From JADGHX01 sp037200125 (lineage in GTDB: Bacteria; Pseudomonadota; Gammaproteobacteria; Steroidobacterales; Steroidobacteraceae): a DNA stretch of 64,000 bases. Below the pieces are notes generated by a model, which was not told the DNA's origin, did not search any database, and saw only the letters and a list, made by a program, of their open reading frames with translations. Location of the stretch: assembly GCA_037200125.1 (NCBI GenBank), contig JBBCGS010000007.1, positions 1,059,320-1,123,319 of the forward strand. Direction: 5' to 3'. Shown in pieces: positions 19,307 to 27,465 of this stretch; within the stretch, counting starts at the first letter, position 1, and each line of letters opens with the position of its first letter. A program made the position numbers and the translations under genes.

Positions 19307-19786
19307 TCAGGAAGGAGGCAGCAAGACTCCCAGGAGCCAGAACTCGTACCCCACGAGCGCCACGTACCCCAAAAGCACCGTATATAAGAGAAGGCTTACC
19401 GGGATCCCGCCCAGGATCCGTACCCGGGCGAGCAGGATCAGCAGGACGATCCCGCCAGACGTCAGCCCCATCTTCACCAGCGCGAACGTCAGGCCCGACC
19501 CGCCCACCAGCGGCTGCATGAACGGGTTCGCCTCGATTGCCCCGTGCGCGAGCAACGTGAGGGTGAGCAATGCATCCGCCGTACAGAGCAGCAGAGTCAG
19601 GATGGCAACGGCGAGCCACTGCGGGTGATGCCAGTCCACCGCCGTGAAGCTGAGATCGTCATCGCGACGGGGCCCTCGCCGGCGAGGCGAGAGACTGCCC
19701 TGGATGAGAGCCCGGATGGTTCGCTGGCGTCGATCGCGCCGATTGCGTCGGTTGGCGGCGTTGTCTGCAGTGTCTGCGTGATTCAA
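19307..19786 (-). CDS. DUF5658-like membrane protein
   Basis: From a TTG at 19786 the product is 159 residues. A basic, Arg/Asn-rich N-terminus (about 1-45) is followed by three hydrophobic segments (about 60-80 LAVAILTLLLCTADALLTLT, then TFALVKMGLTSGGIVLLILL, then LLLYTVLLGYVALVGYEFWL). The arrangement AD.LLT...G.E.NP.M is typical of small DUF5658 proteins. The frame stays open far upstream, so the start is uncertain. Function unknown. Confidence 0.55.
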   Translation of the reverse strand: MNHADTADNAANRRNRRDRRQRTIRALIQGSLSPRRRGPRRDDDLSFTAVDWHHPQWLAVAILTLLLCTADALLTLTLLAHGAIEANPFMQPLVGGSGLTFALVKMGLTSGGIVLLILLARVRILGGIPVSLLLYTVLLGYVALVGYEFWLLGVLLPPS

Positions 19787-19959
19787 CTTATTTTGTCGAG
19801 TTTTCGCGCCTGCCCTGGGCGGTTCGCAAGTATTGTAGCGGTGCGTCAGCCGCGCTCGCCGCGCGCAGAGTGTGAACCCGGTCACACGGTGCGCGTGCCA
19901 GCATTGGCGGATCAGCGCGACGTGGGCGCCCGTCACGAGCTTCGGTTTAGCGGGATGGG

Positions 19960-20003
19960 TCGCGTTCCGGAAAAAGCGCCGCGGGGCGACTTTTTCCCAA
20001 TGA
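19960..20003. terminator. Long hairpin after the FecR-domain gene
   Basis: Arms GAAAAAGCGCC and GGCGACTTTTTC pair over about 12 bp with one mismatch around a GCGG loop, immediately after the stop at 20005 (minus strand) and ending in a T-run on either strand. It looks bidirectional. Confidence 0.55.
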
Positions 20004-20004
20004 A

Positions 20005-22866
20005 CTACGGACCGCGAAATGCGGCGGCGCCGTCGACGGTGAGTCCACCGTGGCCGTCGGTCACCGTGTAGGTAAGACCTGCGCCGCCGGGCACGCCGGA
20101 CCGCGTGCCACCGGGCGCGGAGAAGAATCCGGAGAACGATCCCTGCGGTGTGTTGCCAGTTCCGCTGATCGCACCACTCGTGATCGCGCCCGAAAACTGA
20201 TGTGCTGGAAGTCCAGCGCTCGCACCGATCAGGCCAACGCCATTGGCGATCAGGCTGACGTTGCTGATCGTCATGTCGAGCGATACACCCACGGCCTGGT
20301 GCGTGAAATCCGCTGTGAGCGATGCGTTGTTGAGAACGCCGCTGTGGCCTGACCGATCCGTCGGGCTCGTTGCGCCCATGAGCGCGTAAGTCGCGAAGCC
20401 AAACTGCGGCATCACGGGCGGCGCCGCGGTATCCGCGCCTTCGATCCAATGCAGGCTTCTCTGACTGAGGTCGAGCGAATAAGTGGAGTTGTCCGACAGA
20501 TTGGTCACTGTCGCCGTGCCGCCCGACCAACGTCCCCAGCGAAGCATGACGAGCGGGGAAACATCGGACTCGGCTTTCGCGCTGCCGCCGATGGCGTATC
20601 GCGCAGTGTCGGCCGCAACGGTGTTCGCGATGCCCGGCAGCGAGGCCAGACCGAAATCATTGTCGAGCTCGTAACTCGCCGGGCTCGCGCGCGACACATA
20701 GGTTCCGCCCGTCACGAAATCAGGCGATATCGTCGCGATGTCGCGCTCCGTCGCATCCGCGGGTGAAACGCTTGCGCCGGGACCGCCCTTCACGAACGCC
20801 ATCACGCCGCTCACGACGCCCAACTGTCCCGCATTGTCCGCGAGGTTGAAGGCCAGGCCCGCGCCATCCGCCGAGCCGCTGCCGATTCGCGGTTGCGTGA
20901 AGAAACCATCGATCGTGCCCTGGCCACGCGCGAGATTGTCGATGCGCACATCGTCGTATGTGCCCACGAACCGTTGCCCGCCGATCGGGAAGGTCGCCTG
21001 GCCGCTCGCGTACCACGCGCGGTCGTTGATGTTCAGCGTCAACTTCGAATCCACGAAGCGATTGGTGAAATCCGCAGTGAAGCTCGCGGTACCGAGCAGG
21101 CCGGTATGGCCGGAAGTGTCCGTGGGATCCGTGTTGCCGATCAGTGTGTAGGTCGCCGTGCCCGTCTGCGGCAACGTCGGCGGCGCACCGAACTCGTTGC
21201 CCGCGATCCAGTGCAGCGACTGCTCCGACATCTCATGCGAATGCGAGGACGCCGGGGGCACGGTCACGTCGATCGCGCCGCCGTCCCATCGGCCCCAGCG
21301 AATGCCGGTTGCCGCATCGGAGCCCGTATCCGCGTTGCTCGCAATGCCGATCCCGAACGTGCCGAGCGGCGCTCCGGGCACGGGCGCCCTGAAGCGAATG
21401 AGGTCTCCGTTCGAATTGACCGCGAACTCCGTGCGGCTGTTCGCAGCAACGCCGCCTGCGAGATCACTGAGCGATAGGCCGCCCGCCACGTAGGCGACAT
21501 CGCGCTCAACCAGCGGCGGAGCGAGTGGCACCATCGGTCCGGGAACGAACGCCGCCACGCCGGACACGGTGCCGAGCGAGCCCTGGTTCGCGACGAGCCA
21601 ATAGCTGAGGCCCGCGCCATTGATTTGATCCGGCGTAAGCGGCCCCGCCGAGAGAAATCCGCTGAATGCGCCGCTGCCGCCCACGCGACCGTCCACGAGC
21701 ACCGTGCCGAACGCTCCGCCGAATCGAGCCGTACCGGTCGTGATCGAGCCGCTCCCGGTGGCAAACCAGTTGTAGCCGTTCACGTCGAGCGACAGTTGGG
21801 CATTCACCTTCTGCGACGTGAAGTCGGCGGAGAACACCGCGGCATTCAATGCTCCCGCATGACCGAGCGTATCCGTCGGGCTCGTGCCGCCGGCAAGCGT
21901 GAAGTTGATGGAGCCGGTCGTCGGGAGCACCGGTCGCGCTTCGAATACGGGGCCAGCGATCCAATGCAGGCTCGCGTCCTGCAAGTTGACGCTCTGTTTG
22001 CCGTCTCGGGTCGTGATCGACGCCGTGCCGGTCGACCAGCGACCCCAGCGAATGCCGCTCGAACCATTGCGCCCGAAATCCAGAAGCGCCGCCGTGCCGG
22101 ACAGGTAGGTCGCGTCTTCCGCCGCCACGCCCGAACCCAGCAGCGAGTTGAACTGCAGAACGCTACCGCCGCCATTGAAGGCGAACGTATCACTGCGCTC
22201 CGTGGTGCTGGCGGCGAACGCCGGCTGGTCGATCAAAGGCACCGCCACCGCGGCGCTGACCTGCGGGAGCAGCGGCAGGTGCGCTTCGAGCAGATTCACA
22301 CCGAGCCCCAGCCGCGAGCGCGCTTCCATGCTGAGCTCGGGAGGCCGTGCCGCGTCTTCGAGCACCGGTGGCGCAATCAATTCGCCGGCGGAATCCAGCG
22401 ACACGAAAGCCGATCGAGCGCGGATCAGCGTCACTGGATCGCCGTGCGTGTGAAACGTAATCGCGCCGATGGCGCCGGCGCTCGCGTCTATCCGACCGCG
22501 CAGCAAGGTCGCGATGCTTTTACCGGGAGACACGCCAGCGTCTGTGCGACCGGGCTCGGTCACCGACGAGGGCATCGCGAACGCGTCGATTCGCACGCGC
22601 GAGCCCGGCTGCAGCGCGATGCGCGCGCCATCGGCCATCAGCAGCTGGAGGCTTGCACCCTCATCCGTGCTAACGATGTTACCCACGTCAATGTCATCGC
22701 CCTTTTGAAGCTTGCGCTCGCCCGCGCCCTCGACCTTCGCAATGCCCGAGACGAGCAGCACCTTGCCGGCGGCCGCCAGCGCAACGGAGCTCGCAAGCCC
22801 ACCCGCAAGGCCGAAGCCCGTCACGAGGGCCGCAATGGGGATTGTCCGGAACGTCGTGGAGCGCAT
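20005..22866 (-). CDS. FecR-domain exported protein with three repeated barrel-like units
   Basis: The 953-residue product has a signal peptide (1-31) and a FecR-type domain (about 35-170: GDDIDVGNIVSTDEGASLQL, ADGARIALQPGSRVRI). Three tandem units of about 190-200 residues follow. Each contains RWGRW, a SLHWI motif (LHWIAGPVF, LHWIAGNEF, LHWIEGADT), a G.T..T..D..GH.G.L stretch and a closing beta-rich block with GxGLxY/GLAF. The units are diverged, not copies. The alternating pattern suggests beta-barrels like the C-terminal barrels of TbpB/HphA-type Slam cargo (inference). The gene is 11 bases downstream of a TPR/beta-barrel protein resembling Slam, so it may be that protein's cargo. FecR domains otherwise act in regulation or as exported modules. 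Confidence 0.75.
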   Translation of the reverse strand: MRSTTFRTIPIAALVTGFGLAGGLASSVALAAAGKVLLVSGIAKVEGAGERKLQKGDDIDVGNIVSTDEGASLQLLMADGARIALQPGSRVRIDAFAMPSSVTEPGRTDAGVSPGKSIATLLRGRIDASAGAIGAITFHTHGDPVTLIRARSAFVSLDSAGELIAPPVLEDAARPPELSMEARSRLGLGVNLLEAHLPLLPQVSAAVAVPLIDQPAFAASTTERSDTFAFNGGGSVLQFNSLLGSGVAAEDATYLSGTAALLDFGRNGSSGIRWGRWSTGTASITTRDGKQSVNLQDASLHWIAGPVFEARPVLPTTGSINFTLAGGTSPTDTLGHAGALNAAVFSADFTSQKVNAQLSLDVNGYNWFATGSGSITTGTARFGGAFGTVLVDGRVGGSGAFSGFLSAGPLTPDQINGAGLSYWLVANQGSLGTVSGVAAFVPGPMVPLAPPLVERDVAYVAGGLSLSDLAGGVAANSRTEFAVNSNGDLIRFRAPVPGAPLGTFGIGIASNADTGSDAATGIRWGRWDGGAIDVTVPPASSHSHEMSEQSLHWIAGNEFGAPPTLPQTGTATYTLIGNTDPTDTSGHTGLLGTASFTADFTNRFVDSKLTLNINDRAWYASGQATFPIGGQRFVGTYDDVRIDNLARGQGTIDGFFTQPRIGSGSADGAGLAFNLADNAGQLGVVSGVMAFVKGGPGASVSPADATERDIATISPDFVTGGTYVSRASPASYELDNDFGLASLPGIANTVAADTARYAIGGSAKAESDVSPLVMLRWGRWSGGTATVTNLSDNSTYSLDLSQRSLHWIEGADTAAPPVMPQFGFATYALMGATSPTDRSGHSGVLNNASLTADFTHQAVGVSLDMTISNVSLIANGVGLIGASAGLPAHQFSGAITSGAISGTGNTPQGSFSGFFSAPGGTRSGVPGGAGLTYTVTDGHGGLTVDGAAAFRGP

Positions 22867-22877
22867 TTGCTGTTCGC

Positions 22878-24275
22878 CTAAAAGCCGCGGCGGAGGTAAA
22901 CCATCGCCTCGATCCGGTCGTACTCGTACAGCGAAATGTTCGAATCGTTCTTCATGTAGCGAAGTCGGGGAGTGAAGGTCCAGCGGCGCGCGGGAAAGTC
23001 CTGCAAGTCCGCCGCGAGCGTCAGCGCGAACTGATCGTCGTCGCGCCTGCCGCCGAAGAAGGAACCGTCGTAGCTCGTGCTCATCCGCGAAATCTCGGCA
23101 TACGCAACGGCGTTGGGCCGCAGCGCCATGCTGCCGAAGAAGCGAATGCCGTAGCGATCGTTGCCGTAAGGCGAAGCGGCGTGTTTCGCATCGTCCGTTC
23201 CCAGCAGAAGCGTTGCGCCGAGACGCGCGCCGCGCTCGCCCAGATTGAAGCGAGTCAACGAAATGCCGGCGAGATAGCGGTCCGTGTCGAGAATGCGCAG
23301 CGTGTCGTCGCGATACTCGAGCGTGCCTGCGCGCAGGCTGACGGCGCCCTCATAGTCGCCGCCGAACTGACGTGATGCGCTGAGATTCACATTCACTCCG
23401 CGCTCGTGATCCGCGCCGTCGAGCCACCCGAAGTAGCCATCGAGGCCACCCGAAAAACGATACTCCCCATGCAACCAGACAGCCGTCGACGCGAGCGACG
23501 AGACGGACTGATCGACAAACGACGCATCGGCATTCGCACGGTGCGTGAGATCGAGGCTCGAGATCACGCCGAACGTGGGGCTGAACGACAGCACGTTGCC
23601 GCCGTTCACCGCGACCTCGCCGAACGACGAGCTCGTCGCCACGTTGTGCGGGTCGAGCGCGAAGCCGAGGAAGGATTGCTCGCTCGTCGAGCCGTTCGCG
23701 TTGCTGTCGTACCCCGCGCCCACCTGCGCGAGCGCCGACCAGCGCGCGCTCACGTGCACGTTCCGCTTGTCGAGCGAATCGAGATATCGCTGGATCACCA
23801 CCCGCGTTTCCTCGGGCGGCTGTTGCGTCAGCAGGTATCGGAACTGCTCGCGGGCTGGCGAGCGCTGGCCGAGCTCGAGCTGCGCGCGCGCCAGGTCCAT
23901 GCGCGCGCCCAGGAAATCCGGCTGCTCGGCCACCACGCGCTGAAGCGCGAACGCGGCTTCCTTGGCGCGATGAGTGTCGAGCGCGGCGATGCCGAACAGG
24001 TAGTCGAACTCCGGCGTGCCTGCGAAAGCGACTTCGTGATCGGCGAGCAGCACGTACGCCTCGTTCGCCTTGCCGCTATCGAGCAGGCGTTTCGCCTCGG
24101 TCAGTACGGTTGACGCCTCCGCGGTCGGGACGAGACTCGCACGGCTGGCGGGCAGGTCTGTCGAGAGAATCGGAGCCGTTGACAGAGTCGGAGCGTCATC
24201 GGCAGCGGCGGCGGCGGTTGTCGCGAGCGAAAAAATCCACGCGCACGCGCATGCGGCCAAGCCCCACCGTTGCAT
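22878..24275 (-). CDS. Slam-like outer-membrane protein (TPR plus beta-barrel)
   Basis: From ATG 24275 (preceded by GAGGGG) the product is 465 residues. A signal peptide (about 1-24) leads to TPR-like helices (about 55-165: LLDSGKANEAYVLLADHE, YLFGIAALDTHRAKEAAFAL, ARMDLARAQLELGQ, REQFRYLLTQQPP). A C-terminal domain of about 290 residues of alternating beta-strands follows, ending in RYMKNDSNISLYEYDRIEAMVYLRRGF (aromatic last residue, as outer-membrane barrels have). This is the plan of Slam/DUF560 proteins that move surface lipoproteins or secreted cargo (type XI secretion). The short gap to the FecR gene suggests an operon. The family assignment is inference; no catalytic signature exists. 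Confidence 0.65.
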   Translation of the reverse strand: MQRWGLAACACAWIFSLATTAAAAADDAPTLSTAPILSTDLPASRASLVPTAEASTVLTEAKRLLDSGKANEAYVLLADHEVAFAGTPEFDYLFGIAALDTHRAKEAAFALQRVVAEQPDFLGARMDLARAQLELGQRSPAREQFRYLLTQQPPEETRVVIQRYLDSLDKRNVHVSARWSALAQVGAGYDSNANGSTSEQSFLGFALDPHNVATSSSFGEVAVNGGNVLSFSPTFGVISSLDLTHRANADASFVDQSVSSLASTAVWLHGEYRFSGGLDGYFGWLDGADHERGVNVNLSASRQFGGDYEGAVSLRAGTLEYRDDTLRILDTDRYLAGISLTRFNLGERGARLGATLLLGTDDAKHAASPYGNDRYGIRFFGSMALRPNAVAYAEISRMSTSYDGSFFGGRRDDDQFALTLAADLQDFPARRWTFTPRLRYMKNDSNISLYEYDRIEAMVYLRRGF

Positions 24276-24732
24276 TCGACTCCCCTCCCCCGGACAGACG
24301 GACAAGCGTGTCCAAAATTGCGGCGGACGGGCGCGACTCGGGTCACACATTGCGGGGCGCGAGTCTGAAAGACCGGCCACCTCGGCCGCAAAAGAACCTC
24401 GCTCGAGAGGGCGAGCACGCCTTTAGCTTTGTCGCTTCGCGGAGTCACTCGATCAAGCCGGCAACGCGCGATTTGCTGTCCACTTTTGCGACCACTTTTC
24501 TGGCAGGAAACGCCACCTGCGAGTGTTGCGCGGGCGCGCCTCTACCGGAATGGAGAGCTCGCGGGGCCTCAGGAGTCATAACAGGATAGGTGCTTCACTT
24601 ATATGAGAAATCAATCACATAGATATCGCACTTCACCCATTGAATTGTAAAACCCCGCCCCTAGAGTACGCGTCGCCGGGACGCACCCCACCGTCGGTGG
24701 AGCACTTCCGGTGAATCTGGAGTTTGGTAGTT
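24276..24732. other. Intergenic region, no gene seen
   Basis: There is no convincing coding sequence between the divergent Slam-like gene and a small ORF at 24733. The last 150 bases (about 24585-24660) are clearly A/T-richer than their surroundings and probably hold a promoter for the plus-strand small gene, but I cannot place -35/-10 boxes with confidence. Confidence 0.4.
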
Positions 24733-24825
24733 ATGGAAATCCTGAGTGTTCTGATGATCGCAACGGCCGGGCTTCTGGTGGCGCATGGTTTCGCCATCGT
24801 GAAGCGCTTCATCACCGAGCGCTGA
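24733..24825 (+). CDS. Small single-pass membrane protein (30 aa)
   Basis: ATG at 24733 follows CTGGAG by about 10 bases and opens a 30-codon frame. It starts MEILSVLMIATAGLLVAHG and ends VKRFITER before a TGA. One hydrophobic segment (about 4-23) is followed by a basic tail, a typical small bitopic membrane protein. It resembles KdpF-like or cyd-associated small proteins in shape only; no such partner genes are nearby. It is preceded by an A/T-rich, promoter-like stretch. Confidence 0.5.
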   Translation: MEILSVLMIATAGLLVAHGFAIVKRFITER

Positions 24826-25168
24826 TCGCAGAGCCGATCAGTCGCGACCGTTCAGCGACTCGCAATCAGCCTGGCCGAATCGTTCTGTTCGGCCAGCGCT
24901 GGCGAAAGGGACTTCGCACACCCTGCCCCTCGTTTCTCGCGTTTCTCATCGGCCGACTCGCGTAACCCGCGGGTTGCGCCAGAAACCCGGTCCGCATTGT
25001 GGAGTCGGCCCGACGCGCAGGCCGCTGGCCGCACGTCCAACACGCTCACCCGCACGCGCGTACGCGCCTGCCACATACTCCGCCGCGTTCGGCCGGGCTT
25101 GTGTGGGGAAGGCCTGTACGGCCCAGCCCGGCCACGGATTCAACGCCCAACTACAAATGAGAGCGCGT
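24826..25168. other. Intergenic region, no gene seen
   Basis: No credible gene lies between the 30-codon ORF and the SDR gene. Frames open here lack start sites with ribosome-binding sites and show no family resemblance. Confidence 0.4.
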
Positions 25169-26293
25169 ATGGCCAAGAGGCACACATCTTCATCGTCACG
25201 ATCGGCCGAGCAACTCGCACTCGATCGTCGCAAATTCCTCGGATCACTCGCCGCTGGCGCCGGCGCAGCCACCATGCTGGGCCTGGGCTCGCGGAACGTG
25301 CTTGCGCAGAACGCGCCGCCCGCCGGTGCGGGCGCTGGTGGCCCGCCTCCGGGTGGCCGTCCGCCTCCGCCGCCCGAACCTGGCGTTTCGCAGCCGCCTC
25401 CGCTGAAAGAAGTCGCGGGCAAGACGGCGTACATCACCGCCTCTTCCGACGGCATCGGTCTTGGCATCGCGCGCGCGTTCTCGAACGCGGGCATGAACGT
25501 CGTGATCGGCTATCGCAATGAGGAACGTTTGAAGCTCGCGCTGCCGCTGTTCAAGAAAGACGCGGGCGTTCTCGCGGTCAAACATGACGTCACGGATCGC
25601 GCCGGCTGGGTCTCCCTGCTCGAGGAGACGAAGAAGAAATTCGGCAAGCTGCACGTGCTCGTGAACAACGCGGGCATCAAGTCACTCGCGCCCGCGAACT
25701 CCGCCAAGCCGGAAGACTGGGACAACGCCGTCGCGGTGAACTTCACCGCGATCTACAACGGCGTGGCCGTCTGCGTGCCGCACTTCAAGGAGCACAACGA
25801 GGGCGCGCAGATTGTGACCACTGCGTCGATGAGCGGCATTCTTCCGGCGGTCACGGCCGGCATCTATACCGCCACGAAGTTCGGCGCCGTGGGCCTCATG
25901 GAGGGTCTGCGCATAGAGCTCGAAGGCACGAACATCGGCACGTCGTGCTTCTGCCCCGGCGGCGTGAACACGGACAACCTGCCGGAAGGCGCGCGTCCGC
26001 CACGCATGGGCCGCGACGGCAAGCCGCTGCCAAGTTTCGGCGCTGCTTTGATGAGCCCACTGGAAGCCGGCGAACGGGTGCTGAATGGCATCCGCAACAA
26101 CGACCTCTACATCCTGTCGCACGCGGAGTTCAAGGACGGTGTGAGGGAGCGTCATGACGCGCTGCTCGCCTCGTTCACCGATGAGCCGGTGCCGGAAGCC
26201 CGCCTGCCGCTCGAGGTGCGCACCCGGCACACTGGCATCTACCCGCGGGAGCTGGCTCATAGAAGCGTGAAGCGCAAGACTTATCGCGGCTGA
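25169..26293 (+). CDS. Tat-exported short-chain dehydrogenase/reductase
   Basis: The 374-residue product (start at the second in-frame ATG, with GAGAG seven bases upstream; an ATG at 25157 is possible) begins with a twin-arginine signal: LDRRKFLGSLAAGAG then an Ala-rich stretch ending VLAQ. A Pro/Gly-rich linker (about 48-75) precedes a Rossmann fold with the cofactor motif ASSDGIGLG, NNAG, the catalytic Ser region (TTASMSG) and YTATK. Export of an SDR suggests it acts on a periplasmic substrate with a pre-loaded cofactor (inference). Substrate unknown. Confidence 0.85.
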   Translation: MAKRHTSSSSRSAEQLALDRRKFLGSLAAGAGAATMLGLGSRNVLAQNAPPAGAGAGGPPPGGRPPPPPEPGVSQPPPLKEVAGKTAYITASSDGIGLGIARAFSNAGMNVVIGYRNEERLKLALPLFKKDAGVLAVKHDVTDRAGWVSLLEETKKKFGKLHVLVNNAGIKSLAPANSAKPEDWDNAVAVNFTAIYNGVAVCVPHFKEHNEGAQIVTTASMSGILPAVTAGIYTATKFGAVGLMEGLRIELEGTNIGTSCFCPGGVNTDNLPEGARPPRMGRDGKPLPSFGAALMSPLEAGERVLNGIRNNDLYILSHAEFKDGVRERHDALLASFTDEPVPEARLPLEVRTRHTGIYPRELAHRSVKRKTYRG

Positions 26294-26305
26294 TCCGGTA
26301 GATGA

Positions 26306-26325
26306 CCAACCCGTATCCGGGTTGG
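26306..26325. other. Small hairpin after the SDR gene
   Basis: CCAACCC-GTATCC-GGGTTGG forms a 7-bp stem 13 bases past the SDR stop. There is no T-run. It may protect the mRNA 3' end or form part of a leader with the larger hairpin that follows. Confidence 0.4.
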
Positions 26326-26333
26326 TAACGTTT

Positions 26334-26365
26334 CCCACAGGCGCCCACGTTTGGGCGCCTGTGGG
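26334..26365 (+). promoter_or_regulatory. Perfect 14-bp hairpin overlapping a ribosome-binding site
   Basis: CCCACAGGCGCCCA and TGGGCGCCTGTGGG pair perfectly around a CGTT loop. The last GGG of the right arm is the start of GGGAGA (26363-26368), the ribosome-binding site for the ATG at 26376, so folding would hide half of it. Without a T-run it is a poor intrinsic terminator; translational control of the downstream gene is possible (inference). Confidence 0.55.
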
Positions 26366-26375
26366 AGACAAATCA

Positions 26376-26771
26376 ATGAAGATTTCTCGGAAGGCATGGA
26401 TCGCCTGCGCCGCGCTCGCGGCGCCCCTCGCTCTGGTTCTCACCGTTCCCGGCCGAACGGCGCCGTCGCCCGTGGTCGACGGCAACGACAAGCATGCGGA
26501 TTCGGAGATCGTCACTCGCGTGTTTCGAGTGAAGAGCGTGCCGGCGCTGCAGCTCATACCGATTCTGCGCTCGCTGTTGCCGCAGAGCGCGCATCTCGCC
26601 GCAGTCCAGTGCACCAACGAGATCCTCGTGGTCGACACGTATGCGAACGTCCGCCGCATCGAGAACATCGTTGCGACGCTGGATAAAGGCGACACGCTGC
26701 CATTGCCGAAGTGCACGCTGCCTGCCTTCCCTCCGGCTCCGCCGCCGCCCTCAATGCCGCCGCAAGAGTAA
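26376..26771 (+). CDS. Exported protein with a secretin N-type domain
   Basis: This 131-residue product starts MKISRKAWIACAALAAP with a signal peptide (about 1-28). Residues about 45-110 contain RVFRVKSVPALQLIPILRSL and ILVVDTYANVRRIENIVATL, the pattern of a secretin N1-type (KH-like) domain as in GspD. The tail is Pro-rich. No secretin pore domain follows, so it is a stand-alone domain of unknown role. Its ribosome-binding site lies in the right arm of a strong hairpin. Confidence 0.65.
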   Translation: MKISRKAWIACAALAAPLALVLTVPGRTAPSPVVDGNDKHADSEIVTRVFRVKSVPALQLIPILRSLLPQSAHLAAVQCTNEILVVDTYANVRRIENIVATLDKGDTLPLPKCTLPAFPPAPPPPSMPPQE

Positions 26772-26840
26772 CCCGCGCCGCGCGGACAGCTTGGGTCTTC
26801 GCCAGTACAATGCGCGTCCCTTCAGGCTGGGGCGCGAAAC

Positions 26841-27453
26841 ATGCTGGCGAGGACGTTGCGGCGATTTGCTCTTGGAACGATGGCGCTCGGCGCCGGTGTG
26901 GCGGTGGCAGCGCCCACACTCGAAGCCCCCGCGACCGCGAAAGTCGGCAGCGAAGTAACCCTCACGATCGCCGGCACTAGCAATCCGCGGGATTTCGTGA
27001 CCATCGTGCCGAAGGCGCAGCAGGAAGGCACCTACCAAGGCTACGTGTACGTCGAAAAAGGCGGCACGCTGAAGCTGGTCATGTGGGCATCGGCGATGCC
27101 AAACAGAAGTACGGGCCGTATCACTACGTGACCGAAGGCAGCACGCTCACGTTCCAGGCGCCCGACCAGCCGGGCGCATACCAGGTTCGCTATTTCCTCG
27201 CGGTGGGTGACACGGTCGTCGTCGAGAAGCCGAAGCAAACGATGCGGCGGGGCTTTCGAACGCGCTCGCCCAGGCCATGCGCCCCGGCTTCGAAGTCGTG
27301 GACGCACAGGGCCAGGTCGTCTCCGAAGGCGTCGCCGGCACGGACACCGTGAAGGTCATGCCGGGCAATTACACCGTGCGCCTGAAGGGGCGGAAAAACA
27401 CGCCGAAGCCGATCACCGTCAAACAGAAGGAAACGTCGACGGTGGGCTTCTAG
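26841..27453 (+). pseudogene. Exported Ig-like (bacterial cell-surface) domain protein, frameshifted
   Basis: A signal peptide (MLARTLRRFALGTMALGAG...) leads to two related segments: VGSEVTLTIAGTSNPRDFVTIVPKA and, after a frame change near 27080, YGPYHYVTEGSTLTFQAPD...YQVRYFLAV. A second change near 27240 leads to NALAQAMRPGFEVVDAQGQV and the end VKQKETSTVGF. The pieces belong to one protein of about 200 residues, similar to the non-VWA domain repeated in some VWA-domain proteins. The shifts sit in G/C-rich short runs and match the indel pattern seen elsewhere in the window. Confidence 0.6.
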
Positions 27454-27465
27454 GCGCATGCGCGG

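Noticed and set aside
21625..22881. A 418-codon plus-strand frame opposite the FecR-domain gene
   Set aside because: Antisense reading; Arg/His-rich composition and no start signal.
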